Origin: Leeuwenhoekiella aequorea
Lineage (GTDB): Bacteria; Bacteroidota; Bacteroidia; Flavobacteriales; Flavobacteriaceae
DNA: 64,000 nucleotides
Direction of reading: 5' to 3'
NCBI RefSeq assembly: GCF_004104375.1
Contig: NZ_QOVM01000004.1
Location: forward strand, 1 to 64,000
Position 1 is the stretch's first letter. Each line of letters begins with the position of its first letter. Below, piece after piece: positions 8,463-16,921 of the stretch. A model generated the notes under the pieces. That model was not told where the DNA came from. It did not search any database and saw only the letters and a program-made list of their open reading frames with translations. The position numbers and the translations under genes were made by a program.

Positions 8463-11400
8463 ATGAGAATTTTTTGCTGTCTGCTTATTAATTTTTGGGT
8501 ATTTCTGAGTTACAGTCAGAGCGTTTCTTTTCATCACTATCGTGTTGAAGACGGATTGTCTCATAATTCCGTTATTAGTATGCTTCAGGATCACAGAGGA
8601 TTTATGTGGTTTGGTACCAAGGATGGTCTCAATAGATTTGATGGATATAATTACAAGGTTTTTCAGCATAAATCAGATGATTCTACCAGTATAGGCAGCA
8701 ATTTTATACGTTGTCTGCATGAGTATGAAAATGAGATTTGGGTAGGCACTGATACCGGCCTTTTTCAATATGATGAAAATACCGAATCGTTCTCCCTTAT
8801 TCAAAGTACGAAAGATCAACCCATAATTGACATAGATAATGACGATCAAGGGAATGTATGGTTTATTGCATCGGGGAATCTTCACAGATTAAAAACTGCC
8901 TCTTCAACAGAGGAAGTTTACAAGCAGGTCAATTTTTCTTTTCTTTCAAAAAGCGCATCAGGAACTATTTATGTATCAAGCTCAGATGAGATTTTCAGGT
9001 ACGTAAAAGATAATAACTCCTTGCAAAAACTAGATTTAGGCTTACAAACCGATAGCCCTTTAGTAATCACTCAAATTGATGCAACTATTGCAAGGGACAC
9101 TATTTACATAGGAACTAAAGATAGAGGCGCTTTAGTCTATTCTATAAGTAAGCAGCAAATCACCTCTCTTTTTTCCGAAAAAGATAAGCCCACATTTATA
9201 CGGGATTTTTTACGTAAAAACAACTTTGAACTGTGGATCGCAAGTGAATCTGGGGTTTTTATCTATGACCTTAAATCCCGAACATTTCAAAAACTCAAAA
9301 AAAATTACAATAATCCCTATTCGCTTTCAGATAACGCCATTTACTGTTTAGTTCGCGATCAGGAAGATGGAGTCTGGATAGGATCCTATTTTGGAGGTGT
9401 CAACTACTACCCCAAACAATACACTCCCATCACCAGATATTTTCCGAGGGTTGGTGAAAATTCAATAAGTGGCAATGCCGTGCGTGAAATTAAAAAAGAT
9501 ATTTATGGTAATATGTGGATTGGTACTGAAGATGCCGGTCTTAATAAACTGAATATCGCAACTGGCATTTTTCAAAATTATACTCCTACTCGAGATGGGG
9601 GTGTACTTTCTCATTACAATATACATGGCTTATTGCCAAGAGATTCTGAGTTATGGATAGGCACCTTTGAACATGGTCTGGATGTAATGGATATTAAGAG
9701 TGGCAAGATTATAAGGCACTACGGTACAGGAGCCAATGAAGGCGGACTACGTAGTGATTTTATATTATACATTTATGAAACCCAGAATCAAGAGCTTTAT
9801 ATACTTACCTCACTTGGAGTTTACAAGCATCTTGAAACCACTGATTCGTTTGAAATTGTTGAAGGTTTTCCTGAAATACACCATTACACATTTTTACTGG
9901 AAGACCATAGAGGTGTATTGTGGGCTGGAACGTATTGGGACGGTCTTTACTATTACAATCCTAAAACCGGAGCAAAAGGCTTTTATAAATATGATAGTAC
10001 AAATTCTAAAAGCATTAGTTCAAATGTAATAAATGGAATATTTGAAGATTCTCAGAAACGCTTATGGATAGCTACGGAAAATGGATTAAATCTTTTTAAT
10101 CGGCAAACACAAGATTTTACGAGAGTAGCTAAAGAAGACGGTTTTCCCAGTAATGTCACTTATGCAATACTAGAGGATATAAATAACAATCTCTGGATAA
10201 GTACTTCAAACGGATTGGTAGCTTATAATCCTGATGACAATAATCTTACAGTTTATACAAAATCTAATGGCTTATTGAGCGATCAATTTAATTACAGCTC
10301 ATTTTTTAAAGATGATTCTGGAGAGATGTACTTTGGAAGCGTAAATGGTTTGATTAGTTTTAACCCGAGTACTTTTCTGAAAAACACATTTAAGCCTCCC
10401 ATCTATATAACAGATATTCAAATAAATAATGAAAATGTAGATGTTAATAGCATAGACTCTCCTCTAAATAAATCAGTCTCCTTCTCAAGGGAACTGGAGC
10501 TTACCAATAAACAATCTACCTTCAACCTCACTTTTGCCTCATTGAATTATACTTCGCCAGAAATGACTAAGTACTGGTATAAACTAGAGGGCTTAAACGA
10601 TAATTGGATAAGTCTAGGCAAAAATCATGAAGTAAGTTTTACTGAATTGCCTGCTGGGAACTATATATTTAAAATAAAAGCACTCACTGGCGATGGTGTA
10701 TGGAGCACTAATGATGCAGGTTTAGAAATAAACGTACTACCTCCTTTTTTCGCAAGTAAAATAGCTTATACTTTTTACAGTCTCTGTTTGGTATTTTTAC
10801 TATTTCTTCTGCTTCGGTATTATCACATCTTTAATAGAGATAAAAATAATCAACGCATACAGCAATTAGAAAACGCAAAAGAAAAGGAAATTTATCAAGC
10901 AAAAATTGAATTCTTTACAAATATTGCACACGAGATTAGAACACCACTTACACTCATTAAGAGTCCGCTGGAAAAGCTTATGAAAAGCACGTATAAATCT
11001 CCAGAAATTCCTCGAAACCTAGGGATTATGGAGAAAAATACTTCACGCTTGCTCAATCTTGTAAATGAACTTTTAGATTTCAGAAAGACTGAAATGCAGC
11101 ATGTTAAACTCAACTTTGTTGAGGTTTCTATAAATGAGCTTCTTGAAGAAACCTATATTCGTTTCAGTCAAATGATACAGGAAAAAGAGATTGGATTTGA
11201 TCTAATTCAACCTAATGAAGCTGTAATTGCTTACGTAGATGAAGAAGCCATTAAAAAAATTCTCAGCAATCTCTTTAGCAATGCAATTAAATACTCACAC
11301 AAGAAGGTTAAGATAAGCTTGACAGCTGAAGAAACCTATTTTAAAATACGCATCGAAAACGACGGCACATTAATTCCCATTGATTTGCAACAACGTATTT

Positions 11401-12404
11401 TTGAACCCTTTTACCGGGTACCAGGAGAGACAAAGAATATGGGTACAGGGATTGGATTGTCTCTGGCGTATTCGTTAACCCAACTACATCAGGGTAAATT
11501 GCTTTTTGAAACCACCAACAGCATGAATACTTTTATTCTACAGATGCCTGTTGACCAGCCTGATGGATTAAAATCAATTATAAGAACCAGCCCAACTAAA
11601 AAAGAGCGAACCGAATCGTATACTGAAAAATTTGAGAAAAATGCCCCTGTTATCCTTGTAGTTGAAGACAACCTAGAACTTGCTGACTTTATGTATTCTG
11701 AATTATCCCTAACCTACAACGTAATTCTCGCCTCAAATGGAGAACAGGCTTTGCAGGTGTTTACAAGGGCCGATATACAACTTGTAATAAGCGATGTTAT
11801 GATGCCAGTTATGGACGGTATATCATTTTGTAAAAACCTTAAAGAAGATTCTGAAACCAATCACATCCCAATAATAATCTTAACCGCTAAAAGTGCCTTA
11901 AATGCGAAAATTGAGGGGCTTGAATCTGGTGCTGATGCCTATATTACTAAACCATTTTCAATGGATCACCTTTTAGTTCAAATTTCAAATTTACTAGAGA
12001 ATAGAAAAACCATATTAGGGCATTACAGCAATACGCCTCTCGCTCATTTAAAATCCCTTTCACTGTCTCAATCTGATCAGGATTTTATTACCAAATTAGA
12101 TAAAATTATTGAAGAGAACATGAAAGATCCTGACCTCAACGTAGCTTCTCTAGCTCAACTTATGAATATGAGTAGATCGACTCTATACCGGAAAATTAAA
12201 GAAATTTCTGCATTAAGTCCCAATGAACTTATAAATATAAGCCGACTGAAAAAAGCAGCATTTCTTTTAAAAGCAACCAATAAAAAGATTTTCGAGATTT
12301 CAGAGGAAGTGGGTTACCGTTCTCAAACGAGTTTTGGTCGCAACTTTCAAAAGCATTTCAAAATGAGTCCTTCCGAATTTTTAAAAAGTAATGATTCAAA
12401 TTAA
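8463..12404 (+). CDS. Hybrid two-component system regulator (propeller sensor HTCS)
   Basis: A one-protein signalling system. The frame is open from ATG 8421, but the second ATG at 8463 puts a clean signal peptide at the N-terminus (MRIFCCLLINFWVFLSYSQS), so I prefer that start (1313 residues). Numbered from 8421: two ligand-sensing periplasmic beta-propellers of Reg_prop repeats (about 40-690, with many GLSHNSV, MWFGT and LWIGT phrases), a Y_Y_Y domain (about 700-775), one membrane helix (about 782-800), a HisKA domain with His837 in IAHEIRTPLTLI, a HATPase domain (NLFSNAIKYS, GTGIGLSLAYS), a receiver domain with Asp1125 in LVISDVMMP and Lys in ITKPF, and an AraC-type DNA-binding domain to the end. 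It is divergent from the GH43 PUL and presumably activates it when its oligosaccharide binds. Confidence 0.93.
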   Translation: MRIFCCLLINFWVFLSYSQSVSFHHYRVEDGLSHNSVISMLQDHRGFMWFGTKDGLNRFDGYNYKVFQHKSDDSTSIGSNFIRCLHEYENEIWVGTDTGLFQYDENTESFSLIQSTKDQPIIDIDNDDQGNVWFIASGNLHRLKTASSTEEVYKQVNFSFLSKSASGTIYVSSSDEIFRYVKDNNSLQKLDLGLQTDSPLVITQIDATIARDTIYIGTKDRGALVYSISKQQITSLFSEKDKPTFIRDFLRKNNFELWIASESGVFIYDLKSRTFQKLKKNYNNPYSLSDNAIYCLVRDQEDGVWIGSYFGGVNYYPKQYTPITRYFPRVGENSISGNAVREIKKDIYGNMWIGTEDAGLNKLNIATGIFQNYTPTRDGGVLSHYNIHGLLPRDSELWIGTFEHGLDVMDIKSGKIIRHYGTGANEGGLRSDFILYIYETQNQELYILTSLGVYKHLETTDSFEIVEGFPEIHHYTFLLEDHRGVLWAGTYWDGLYYYNPKTGAKGFYKYDSTNSKSISSNVINGIFEDSQKRLWIATENGLNLFNRQTQDFTRVAKEDGFPSNVTYAILEDINNNLWISTSNGLVAYNPDDNNLTVYTKSNGLLSDQFNYSSFFKDDSGEMYFGSVNGLISFNPSTFLKNTFKPPIYITDIQINNENVDVNSIDSPLNKSVSFSRELELTNKQSTFNLTFASLNYTSPEMTKYWYKLEGLNDNWISLGKNHEVSFTELPAGNYIFKIKALTGDGVWSTNDAGLEINVLPPFFASKIAYTFYSLCLVFLLFLLLRYYHIFNRDKNNQRIQQLENAKEKEIYQAKIEFFTNIAHEIRTPLTLIKSPLEKLMKSTYKSPEIPRNLGIMEKNTSRLLNLVNELLDFRKTEMQHVKLNFVEVSINELLEETYIRFSQMIQEKEIGFDLIQPNEAVIAYVDEEAIKKILSNLFSNAIKYSHKKVKISLTAEETYFKIRIENDGTLIPIDLQQRIFEPFYRVPGETKNMGTGIGLSLAYSLTQLHQGKLLFETTNSMNTFILQMPVDQPDGLKSIIRTSPTKKERTESYTEKFEKNAPVILVVEDNLELADFMYSELSLTYNVILASNGEQALQVFTRADIQLVISDVMMPVMDGISFCKNLKEDSETNHIPIIILTAKSALNAKIEGLESGADAYITKPFSMDHLLVQISNLLENRKTILGHYSNTPLAHLKSLSLSQSDQDFITKLDKIIEENMKDPDLNVASLAQLMNMSRSTLYRKIKEISALSPNELINISRLKKAAFLLKATNKKIFEISEEVGYRSQTSFGRNFQKHFKMSPSEFLKSNDSN

Positions 12405-12606
12405 TTTTTTTTTAAAAATTAGTGATACCTTAATTAGTTAGAAAACTCGATTTCTATTAAAAATTTCCAAAGTTTGAAAATAGGATTAAAATTCTATAAG
12501 TCATCCAAAAAAACATTTCTGAAGCCCTAAAAACACTTGCACTTCCAGATTAGTTCGAATCCCATTAAGACTGCTAAAATCCCTTCAAAAGAAAGGCTTT
12601 ATGGTT

Positions 12607-12691
12607 TATAGAAATTCTGTAAAACCGATTAAAAGAAGCCCTTAGGAGATTATTATCTTTATTTTAATAACCTTCAGAATTAATGCGTACG
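12607..12691 (+). repeat. Dispersed repeat, copy 1 of 2 (flanks the fructan PUL)
   Basis: This 85 bp block matches 29895-29978 in the same orientation with about five substitutions and one 1 bp gap; the block begins TATAGAAATTCTGTAAAACC and ends GAATTAATGCGTACG. It is non-coding. Directly overlapping its right end is a hairpin (about 12679-12702: arms AATGCGTACG and CGTGCGGCATT with one bulged G, loop TAA). The other copy also ends in a hairpin of different sequence. The two copies sit just outside the two ends of the fructan locus. It may be an RNA element, a remnant of a mobile unit, or a scar of acquisition. Confidence 0.85.
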
Positions 12692-12791
12692 TAACGTGCG
12701 GCATTTTAAAAGAAACTTCGACTAAGTTGTTTGAAATAATTTATAATTACCTTTTAAGAAGAATTATTTTAAGGGTTTACAAAAAAACATA

Positions 12792-12818
12792 AGGCCGAAT
12801 TAGATATTAATTCAGCCT
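12792..12818 (-). terminator. Possible terminator of the fructan operon
   Basis: Inverted repeat of AGGC plus GAATTA against TAATTC plus GCCT with one mismatch and a short loop. On the minus strand the stem is followed by TATG and then a run of seven T, the pattern of an intrinsic terminator. It lies about 165 bp after the fructokinase stop, so it would end the long fructan transcript. The distance makes the assignment moderate. Confidence 0.5.
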
Positions 12819-12981
12819 CATTCAGGAAGAGTTTAATAAAATTGATGAATTTTAAAATGAAACTTCTAAAAATATTATAATCAAGAAATCCGAAATCATT
12901 AAGACTTCAGGTTTTATAAATACGTCTGAAATAAATATAGATTAATTAAAATTGATTTTCTTTAAGATATAATCTCTATAA

Positions 12982-13866
12982 TTAGATTGGATTCATAAAA
13001 TGATTTATAGCTTCTATAGAGATATTAGGGTTAGCCCCTTCACACCCTGCAACGAGTGCACCTACAGCACAAGCATAATCTACTGCCTCTTGAGAATTAC
13101 TTCCTGTAAACAATTTATAGAGTAAACTTGCTAAAAAAGAATCTCCAGATCCTACGGTATCCGAAACTTTAACCCGATAACCACTATTGTAATAAAATAA
13201 ACCTTGATGATAAAGAACTGCCCCAAAAGCACCTTTGGTTACACAAATGGTATCTAAATTTGCTTTGTTTGCGATAAATTTTATGGTTTGCTCCATACCG
13301 TTAAATTTACAGTCCATAAAAGTGGCTATTTCAAACAATTCGTCGTCATTAAATTTTACAAAATTTGCTTTATCTATGAGTTCAAGCAATAAACTTTTAG
13401 TATAATGTGGAGCTCTTAAATTGACATCAAATACATTGTATTTTGCGTGTTTAATAAGACTTTTAAGCGTTTTTTCGGATGCATTATTTCTACAAGCTAA
13501 ACTTCCAAATAGAAATAAATCTGATTCTGAAACTTTTTGAATATTTAAATCGGTTAGTTCTATCTCATCCCAGGCAACTGGAGCAACTATAGTGTAGGTG
13601 GCTGCGCCTTTGTCATCTAGTTTAACTAAAACTTCACTAGTAGGTAAGGTAGGGTGTGTTTGTATGGTACTGGTATCTAATCCTACATGGTTGAGGTAAT
13701 CTTTAATACGAATACCTTTATTATCTGTACCAATACTACTTACCATACTTATCTGGGCTCCTAATGACTGTAACCTTAATGCTACATTAAGAGGGGCTCC
13801 GCCGATTTTTAAATGCGTAGGAAACACATCAAATAATACTTCACCAAAACTGACTACGTTCAACAT
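12982..13866 (-). CDS. Fructokinase, PfkB family
   Basis: Phosphorylates free fructose in the cytoplasm, the last step of fructan use. PfkB marks: the N-terminal glycine pair IGGAPLNVALRLQSLG, a GTDNKG turn, and the C-terminal signature DTVGSGDSFLASLLY with the catalytic Asp. Start choice: the frame is open to a TTG at 13887, but the ATG at 13866 gives MLNVVSFGEVLFD, the usual PfkB opening, with an AAAGAAA stretch at a fitting distance upstream, so the protein is taken as 294 residues. It is 40 bp after a GH32-like gene and closes the fructan operon. Substrate is inferred from family likeness and context; other sugar kinases of the family look similar. Confidence 0.85.
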   Translation of the reverse strand: MLNVVSFGEVLFDVFPTHLKIGGAPLNVALRLQSLGAQISMVSSIGTDNKGIRIKDYLNHVGLDTSTIQTHPTLPTSEVLVKLDDKGAATYTIVAPVAWDEIELTDLNIQKVSESDLFLFGSLACRNNASEKTLKSLIKHAKYNVFDVNLRAPHYTKSLLLELIDKANFVKFNDDELFEIATFMDCKFNGMEQTIKFIANKANLDTICVTKGAFGAVLYHQGLFYYNSGYRVKVSDTVGSGDSFLASLLYKLFTGSNSQEAVDYACAVGALVAGCEGANPNISIEAINHFMNPI

Positions 13867-13906
13867 ATAAATTTTCTTTAAATTCAAGTTTTATTAAAAA
13901 AGTCGA

Positions 13907-15472
13907 TTAAGGTTTTAACATCAACGTATTGTTAAACATTGTTGTCATATCATATGAAACAAATCCAAATGTATTTCCTGGCATCTCATAGATGCGATTG
14001 CTGAATGCCTTTTTCCCATCAATATAAAGCACACAAATCGTTTCATCCATGACCATTTTTATCGAATACTCTTTACCAGTTTCCAGATTAAAAGATATAC
14101 TGTTTATTTCCTCTAAATTTCCACCCTGTTCATAATACGATACAATACGATTAGATGCTGGCTCCAATAAAATTTGATATGAATTGGTATTACTCCCTTT
14201 ATTTTGAAATATGAAACCAGCCCTTCCAGAATTACTATCCATCTTTAAACTAGTTCTTAACATTTTTGTTCCGTAGTCTGCTTTAAAAAGATAAGTTGAC
14301 GTATCACCCGAAGCATTAAGCGTATAACTATTTTCAATTACTGAAGTGCTTCCAATCGTCGAATCTAGTTCTAAAGCAGCACGCTCTAGAAATAAATTTT
14401 CTGTGGTACCCGGCAAACTATAATTTAAGGTTCGATCACTATTTTGCGTAATCTCGTGAACAACCATATTTCCTCCAAACTCTTTATTTCCATTATCATT
14501 TTCAGGAAATTTACGGGCGGTCCAACCAAAAATATATCTGTTATTTCCATCTGTTTCTGTTTTAGCAGCATAATAATATCTCCCATCTAAGAGATCATTA
14601 TCAGGTGTCTCCCAGGGGCCATAAGGGCTGGAGGCCATTCGGTAATGGGTAGCTTTATCTTTCCAGTTTTCTGAAAAAATCAAATACCATGTACCATTCA
14701 TTTTGAACATATCGGGACATTCCATCATTAAATAATTTTCTTCATTAGAAGTAATATATAATGGATTGTTCTGAAGTTTCCAGTCGTTATTTTCAGGATT
14801 GTTTGACGTATATACTAATATAACAGCCTTTCTAGAATCATTAAATTGTGTGCATACCAGCATCCAGTATTCATTAGTATCTTCATTAAAAAATACTTCC
14901 GGATCACGAAATTCAAAGTCGTAATAATTTTCTGAGGCAGTAATTCTAAATTCTTCATCTTTTTCCCAATTCTCAAGATCGCTGCTTTTTGCTAATAAGA
15001 TACTCTCTCGAGGGTTACTTTGAAGAAAGGATGATTTATCATTAAAACCAGTGTAATAGAAGTAGTACGTGTCTCCCACTTTTATAGTAGAACCTGTACC
15101 TATCGCAAAATCGGGCTCAGTAGCTTTCCCATAAGGTATTTGCTCACCTTCATATGAAAATGCACTTACATTTTCACTTACAAATTTGTGGATAGGGTGA
15201 AAACCCTTTCCTTCAGGTTTAAAGGCTGCATCATGTAAAAAGAAGGAGTGAAACAAACCATTATCATAAAAAGGCATTACATCTGCAGTAAAACCTGTAG
15301 TAAGATAAGGATCAGTTTCACCTCCCCAACCACTGGTTGGGGCAGGATAAACATTAAGATTTTTCTCATCTAAAAGCTTTTGATCGTTACTAATTTCTAT
15401 ATCATCTTCGCTACTACAAGCGACGAGAAATATAATAAGGAAGCATTTGATACAATATTTAAAAGTTTTCAT
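13907..15472 (-). CDS. Divergent GH32-family lipoprotein
   Basis: 521 residues with a lipobox (LVAC, Cys19). The first 330 residues read as a GH32-type five-bladed propeller and the last 170 as a C-terminal beta-sandwich (IENSYTLNASGDTSTYLFKADY onward). Conserved GH32 stations: RDP at 189-191 (FEFRDPEVF) and the acid/base Glu251-Cys252 (MMECPDMF). The nucleophile block is unusual: instead of WMNDPNG it reads GFTADVMPFYDNG, with Asp64 as the likely nucleophile. The gene lies 2 bp after the DUF4960-type lipoprotein and before fructokinase. Anchoring suggests a surface or periplasmic enzyme acting on a fructan or fructosyl oligosaccharide. Loss of the classical first motif leaves open a changed linkage preference or a binding-only role. 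Confidence 0.75.
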   Translation of the reverse strand: MKTFKYCIKCFLIIFLVACSSEDDIEISNDQKLLDEKNLNVYPAPTSGWGGETDPYLTTGFTADVMPFYDNGLFHSFFLHDAAFKPEGKGFHPIHKFVSENVSAFSYEGEQIPYGKATEPDFAIGTGSTIKVGDTYYFYYTGFNDKSSFLQSNPRESILLAKSSDLENWEKDEEFRITASENYYDFEFRDPEVFFNEDTNEYWMLVCTQFNDSRKAVILVYTSNNPENNDWKLQNNPLYITSNEENYLMMECPDMFKMNGTWYLIFSENWKDKATHYRMASSPYGPWETPDNDLLDGRYYYAAKTETDGNNRYIFGWTARKFPENDNGNKEFGGNMVVHEITQNSDRTLNYSLPGTTENLFLERAALELDSTIGSTSVIENSYTLNASGDTSTYLFKADYGTKMLRTSLKMDSNSGRAGFIFQNKGSNTNSYQILLEPASNRIVSYYEQGGNLEEINSISFNLETGKEYSIKMVMDETICVLYIDGKKAFSNRIYEMPGNTFGFVSYDMTTMFNNTLMLKP

Positions 15473-15474
15473 AC

Positions 15475-16875
15475 TTATTGTGTTAGATAGTCTAAACTAT
15501 TTTTGGTGAGTAGCTGAATGTTTCCAATGAACCCATTAGATTCACTAGGGTCGCCATTTGCATTATTCTCATTGTACCAGTCATATGCTCCTAAAGAAAT
15601 AACTACAACATTTCCTTGGCTATCACTACCTGGGAATTCTGCAATAGCCACACGAAAGTCGAGAGAGTCATCAAAATCTTCGCTGGCTAGATTGATACCT
15701 CCTGTTGCATTTCTCCAGTTTTCTGAGTTATCGTAGCCACCAAAATCTGGTAAAAACCACCAGGAAACGTGATTTTGTCTAAAAGTGCCACTTTCTAATA
15801 AATAAGATTTTCCTTGTGTAAAGGTCTCTAAGCCTTGAAAAATGGGATGGTCTTCCTTACCTACATAAGAAATTCCCCAGTTGTTATCTGCTATAAATCC
15901 ATTTGTTCCAAAATCTCCAAAAACGTTATTTGGTCCTTCTCCACCAGGAACAATACCTAGAGCTTCTACATATTGAGTAGCAAATGTGGTGAGCAATAAT
16001 TTTCCTCCGTTATTACGGAAGTCTTTAAACGCATTGATGACTCCGTTGTTAAAAGCAATTTGAGGTAGTTCAATTGCAGCGTCATAATGCCACCATAAAA
16101 CATCAAATTCTGCAAGATCTTTATTTGCAATATTTTGAAGAGAAATATATTCTACTTGAGAATATGTACTAAACAGCCAATCTGAAGCAGCAACCTCATC
16201 AAGATCTACTATAGCTTCACGAGTTGCAGCTGTACCTATAAAGCCTATTTTTGTCCCTGTACTTTGCTGACTAACATTTACGGTATACTCGGTACTAAAA
16301 CCACCAATACTTACTGTATAAACTACAGGTTCTGAAAAATCTTGTGCCACTTCTGAAACAGGTGAAATGGAAACCCCTTCTGATACTTCAATTTGAGGAA
16401 TTAAGTTAGTAATGTCTGCTTCCGGTTCAACCGTAAGTTTTACCGTTTGATTATTGTCATTTATAGTAGCCGAAATTCCATTAATGCTAAACTTTAAAAT
16501 GGGTTTATTAACAGTAACATTTACTTTATAGCTTTTGTACAAATTGCCATTATTCAACAAGTATTCAACTTCATTTGTAAAATCTGTAGGCGTATTAGGA
16601 TCTGGAACTATTGTTGCGCCTTCTGGGATACCTACTTCCGGGGTAAGCGCAGTGATCTCTGTATTGTAAGGTAAAGCTACTCGCACAGCGCCAGTGCCCT
16701 CATTTATCGTCGCGGCAACACCATTTATACTGAAAGTAGATAGACTAACCGATTTATCAATTTCAAAGGCTGATGAATCATCATTGCTTTCGCAGGATAG
16801 CATAACAGAAACTGCTATGAAAAGCCCCAGAACTCCGCTGAGGAATTTTGCCGTAATATTTTTTTTAAATTTCAT
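15475..16875 (-). CDS. Surface glycan-binding lipoprotein, DUF5018/DUF4960 type
   Basis: 466 residues with a lipobox MLSC (Cys28). Two tandem immunoglobulin-like repeats follow (about 35-115 and 120-205), each opening with a phrase like FSINGVAATI and carrying alternating hydrophobic strands, as in DUF5018. The C-terminal 260 residues (from IGFIGTAATREAIVDLDE) form a separate alpha/beta domain like DUF4960, with a ThuA-like feel (DVLWWHYDAA, GGKLLLTTFAT). Proteins of this layout occupy the slot after susD in Bacteroides fructan PULs and bind levan or inulin at the cell surface. Its place between two GH32 genes supports that role. No catalytic motif was seen, and the binding site is not evident. 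Confidence 0.7.
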   Translation of the reverse strand: MKFKKNITAKFLSGVLGLFIAVSVMLSCESNDDSSAFEIDKSVSLSTFSINGVAATINEGTGAVRVALPYNTEITALTPEVGIPEGATIVPDPNTPTDFTNEVEYLLNNGNLYKSYKVNVTVNKPILKFSINGISATINDNNQTVKLTVEPEADITNLIPQIEVSEGVSISPVSEVAQDFSEPVVYTVSIGGFSTEYTVNVSQQSTGTKIGFIGTAATREAIVDLDEVAASDWLFSTYSQVEYISLQNIANKDLAEFDVLWWHYDAAIELPQIAFNNGVINAFKDFRNNGGKLLLTTFATQYVEALGIVPGGEGPNNVFGDFGTNGFIADNNWGISYVGKEDHPIFQGLETFTQGKSYLLESGTFRQNHVSWWFLPDFGGYDNSENWRNATGGINLASEDFDDSLDFRVAIAEFPGSDSQGNVVVISLGAYDWYNENNANGDPSESNGFIGNIQLLTKNSLDYLTQ

Positions 16876-16921
16876 GACTATAATGGTTTTATTAATTATT
16901 CTAAATAGGATTTATTGATTT

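Larger units (their letters stand above)
12405..12981. other. Intergenic region between HTCS and fructokinase
   Basis: 577 bp without a credible gene on either strand, where the two flanking genes converge. It holds one copy of the dispersed repeat (12607-12691), a hairpin right after it, and a possible terminator for the fructan operon at 12792-12818. The rest is AT-rich with stops in all frames. A short TTCGAATCC string near 12554 looks like a tRNA T-loop but has no stems around it. Confidence 0.7.

Noticed and set aside
12545-12575. TTCGAATCC string resembling a tRNA T-loop
   Set aside because: The flanking bases do not form the five-pair T-stem, and no acceptor, anticodon or D arm is found upstream.
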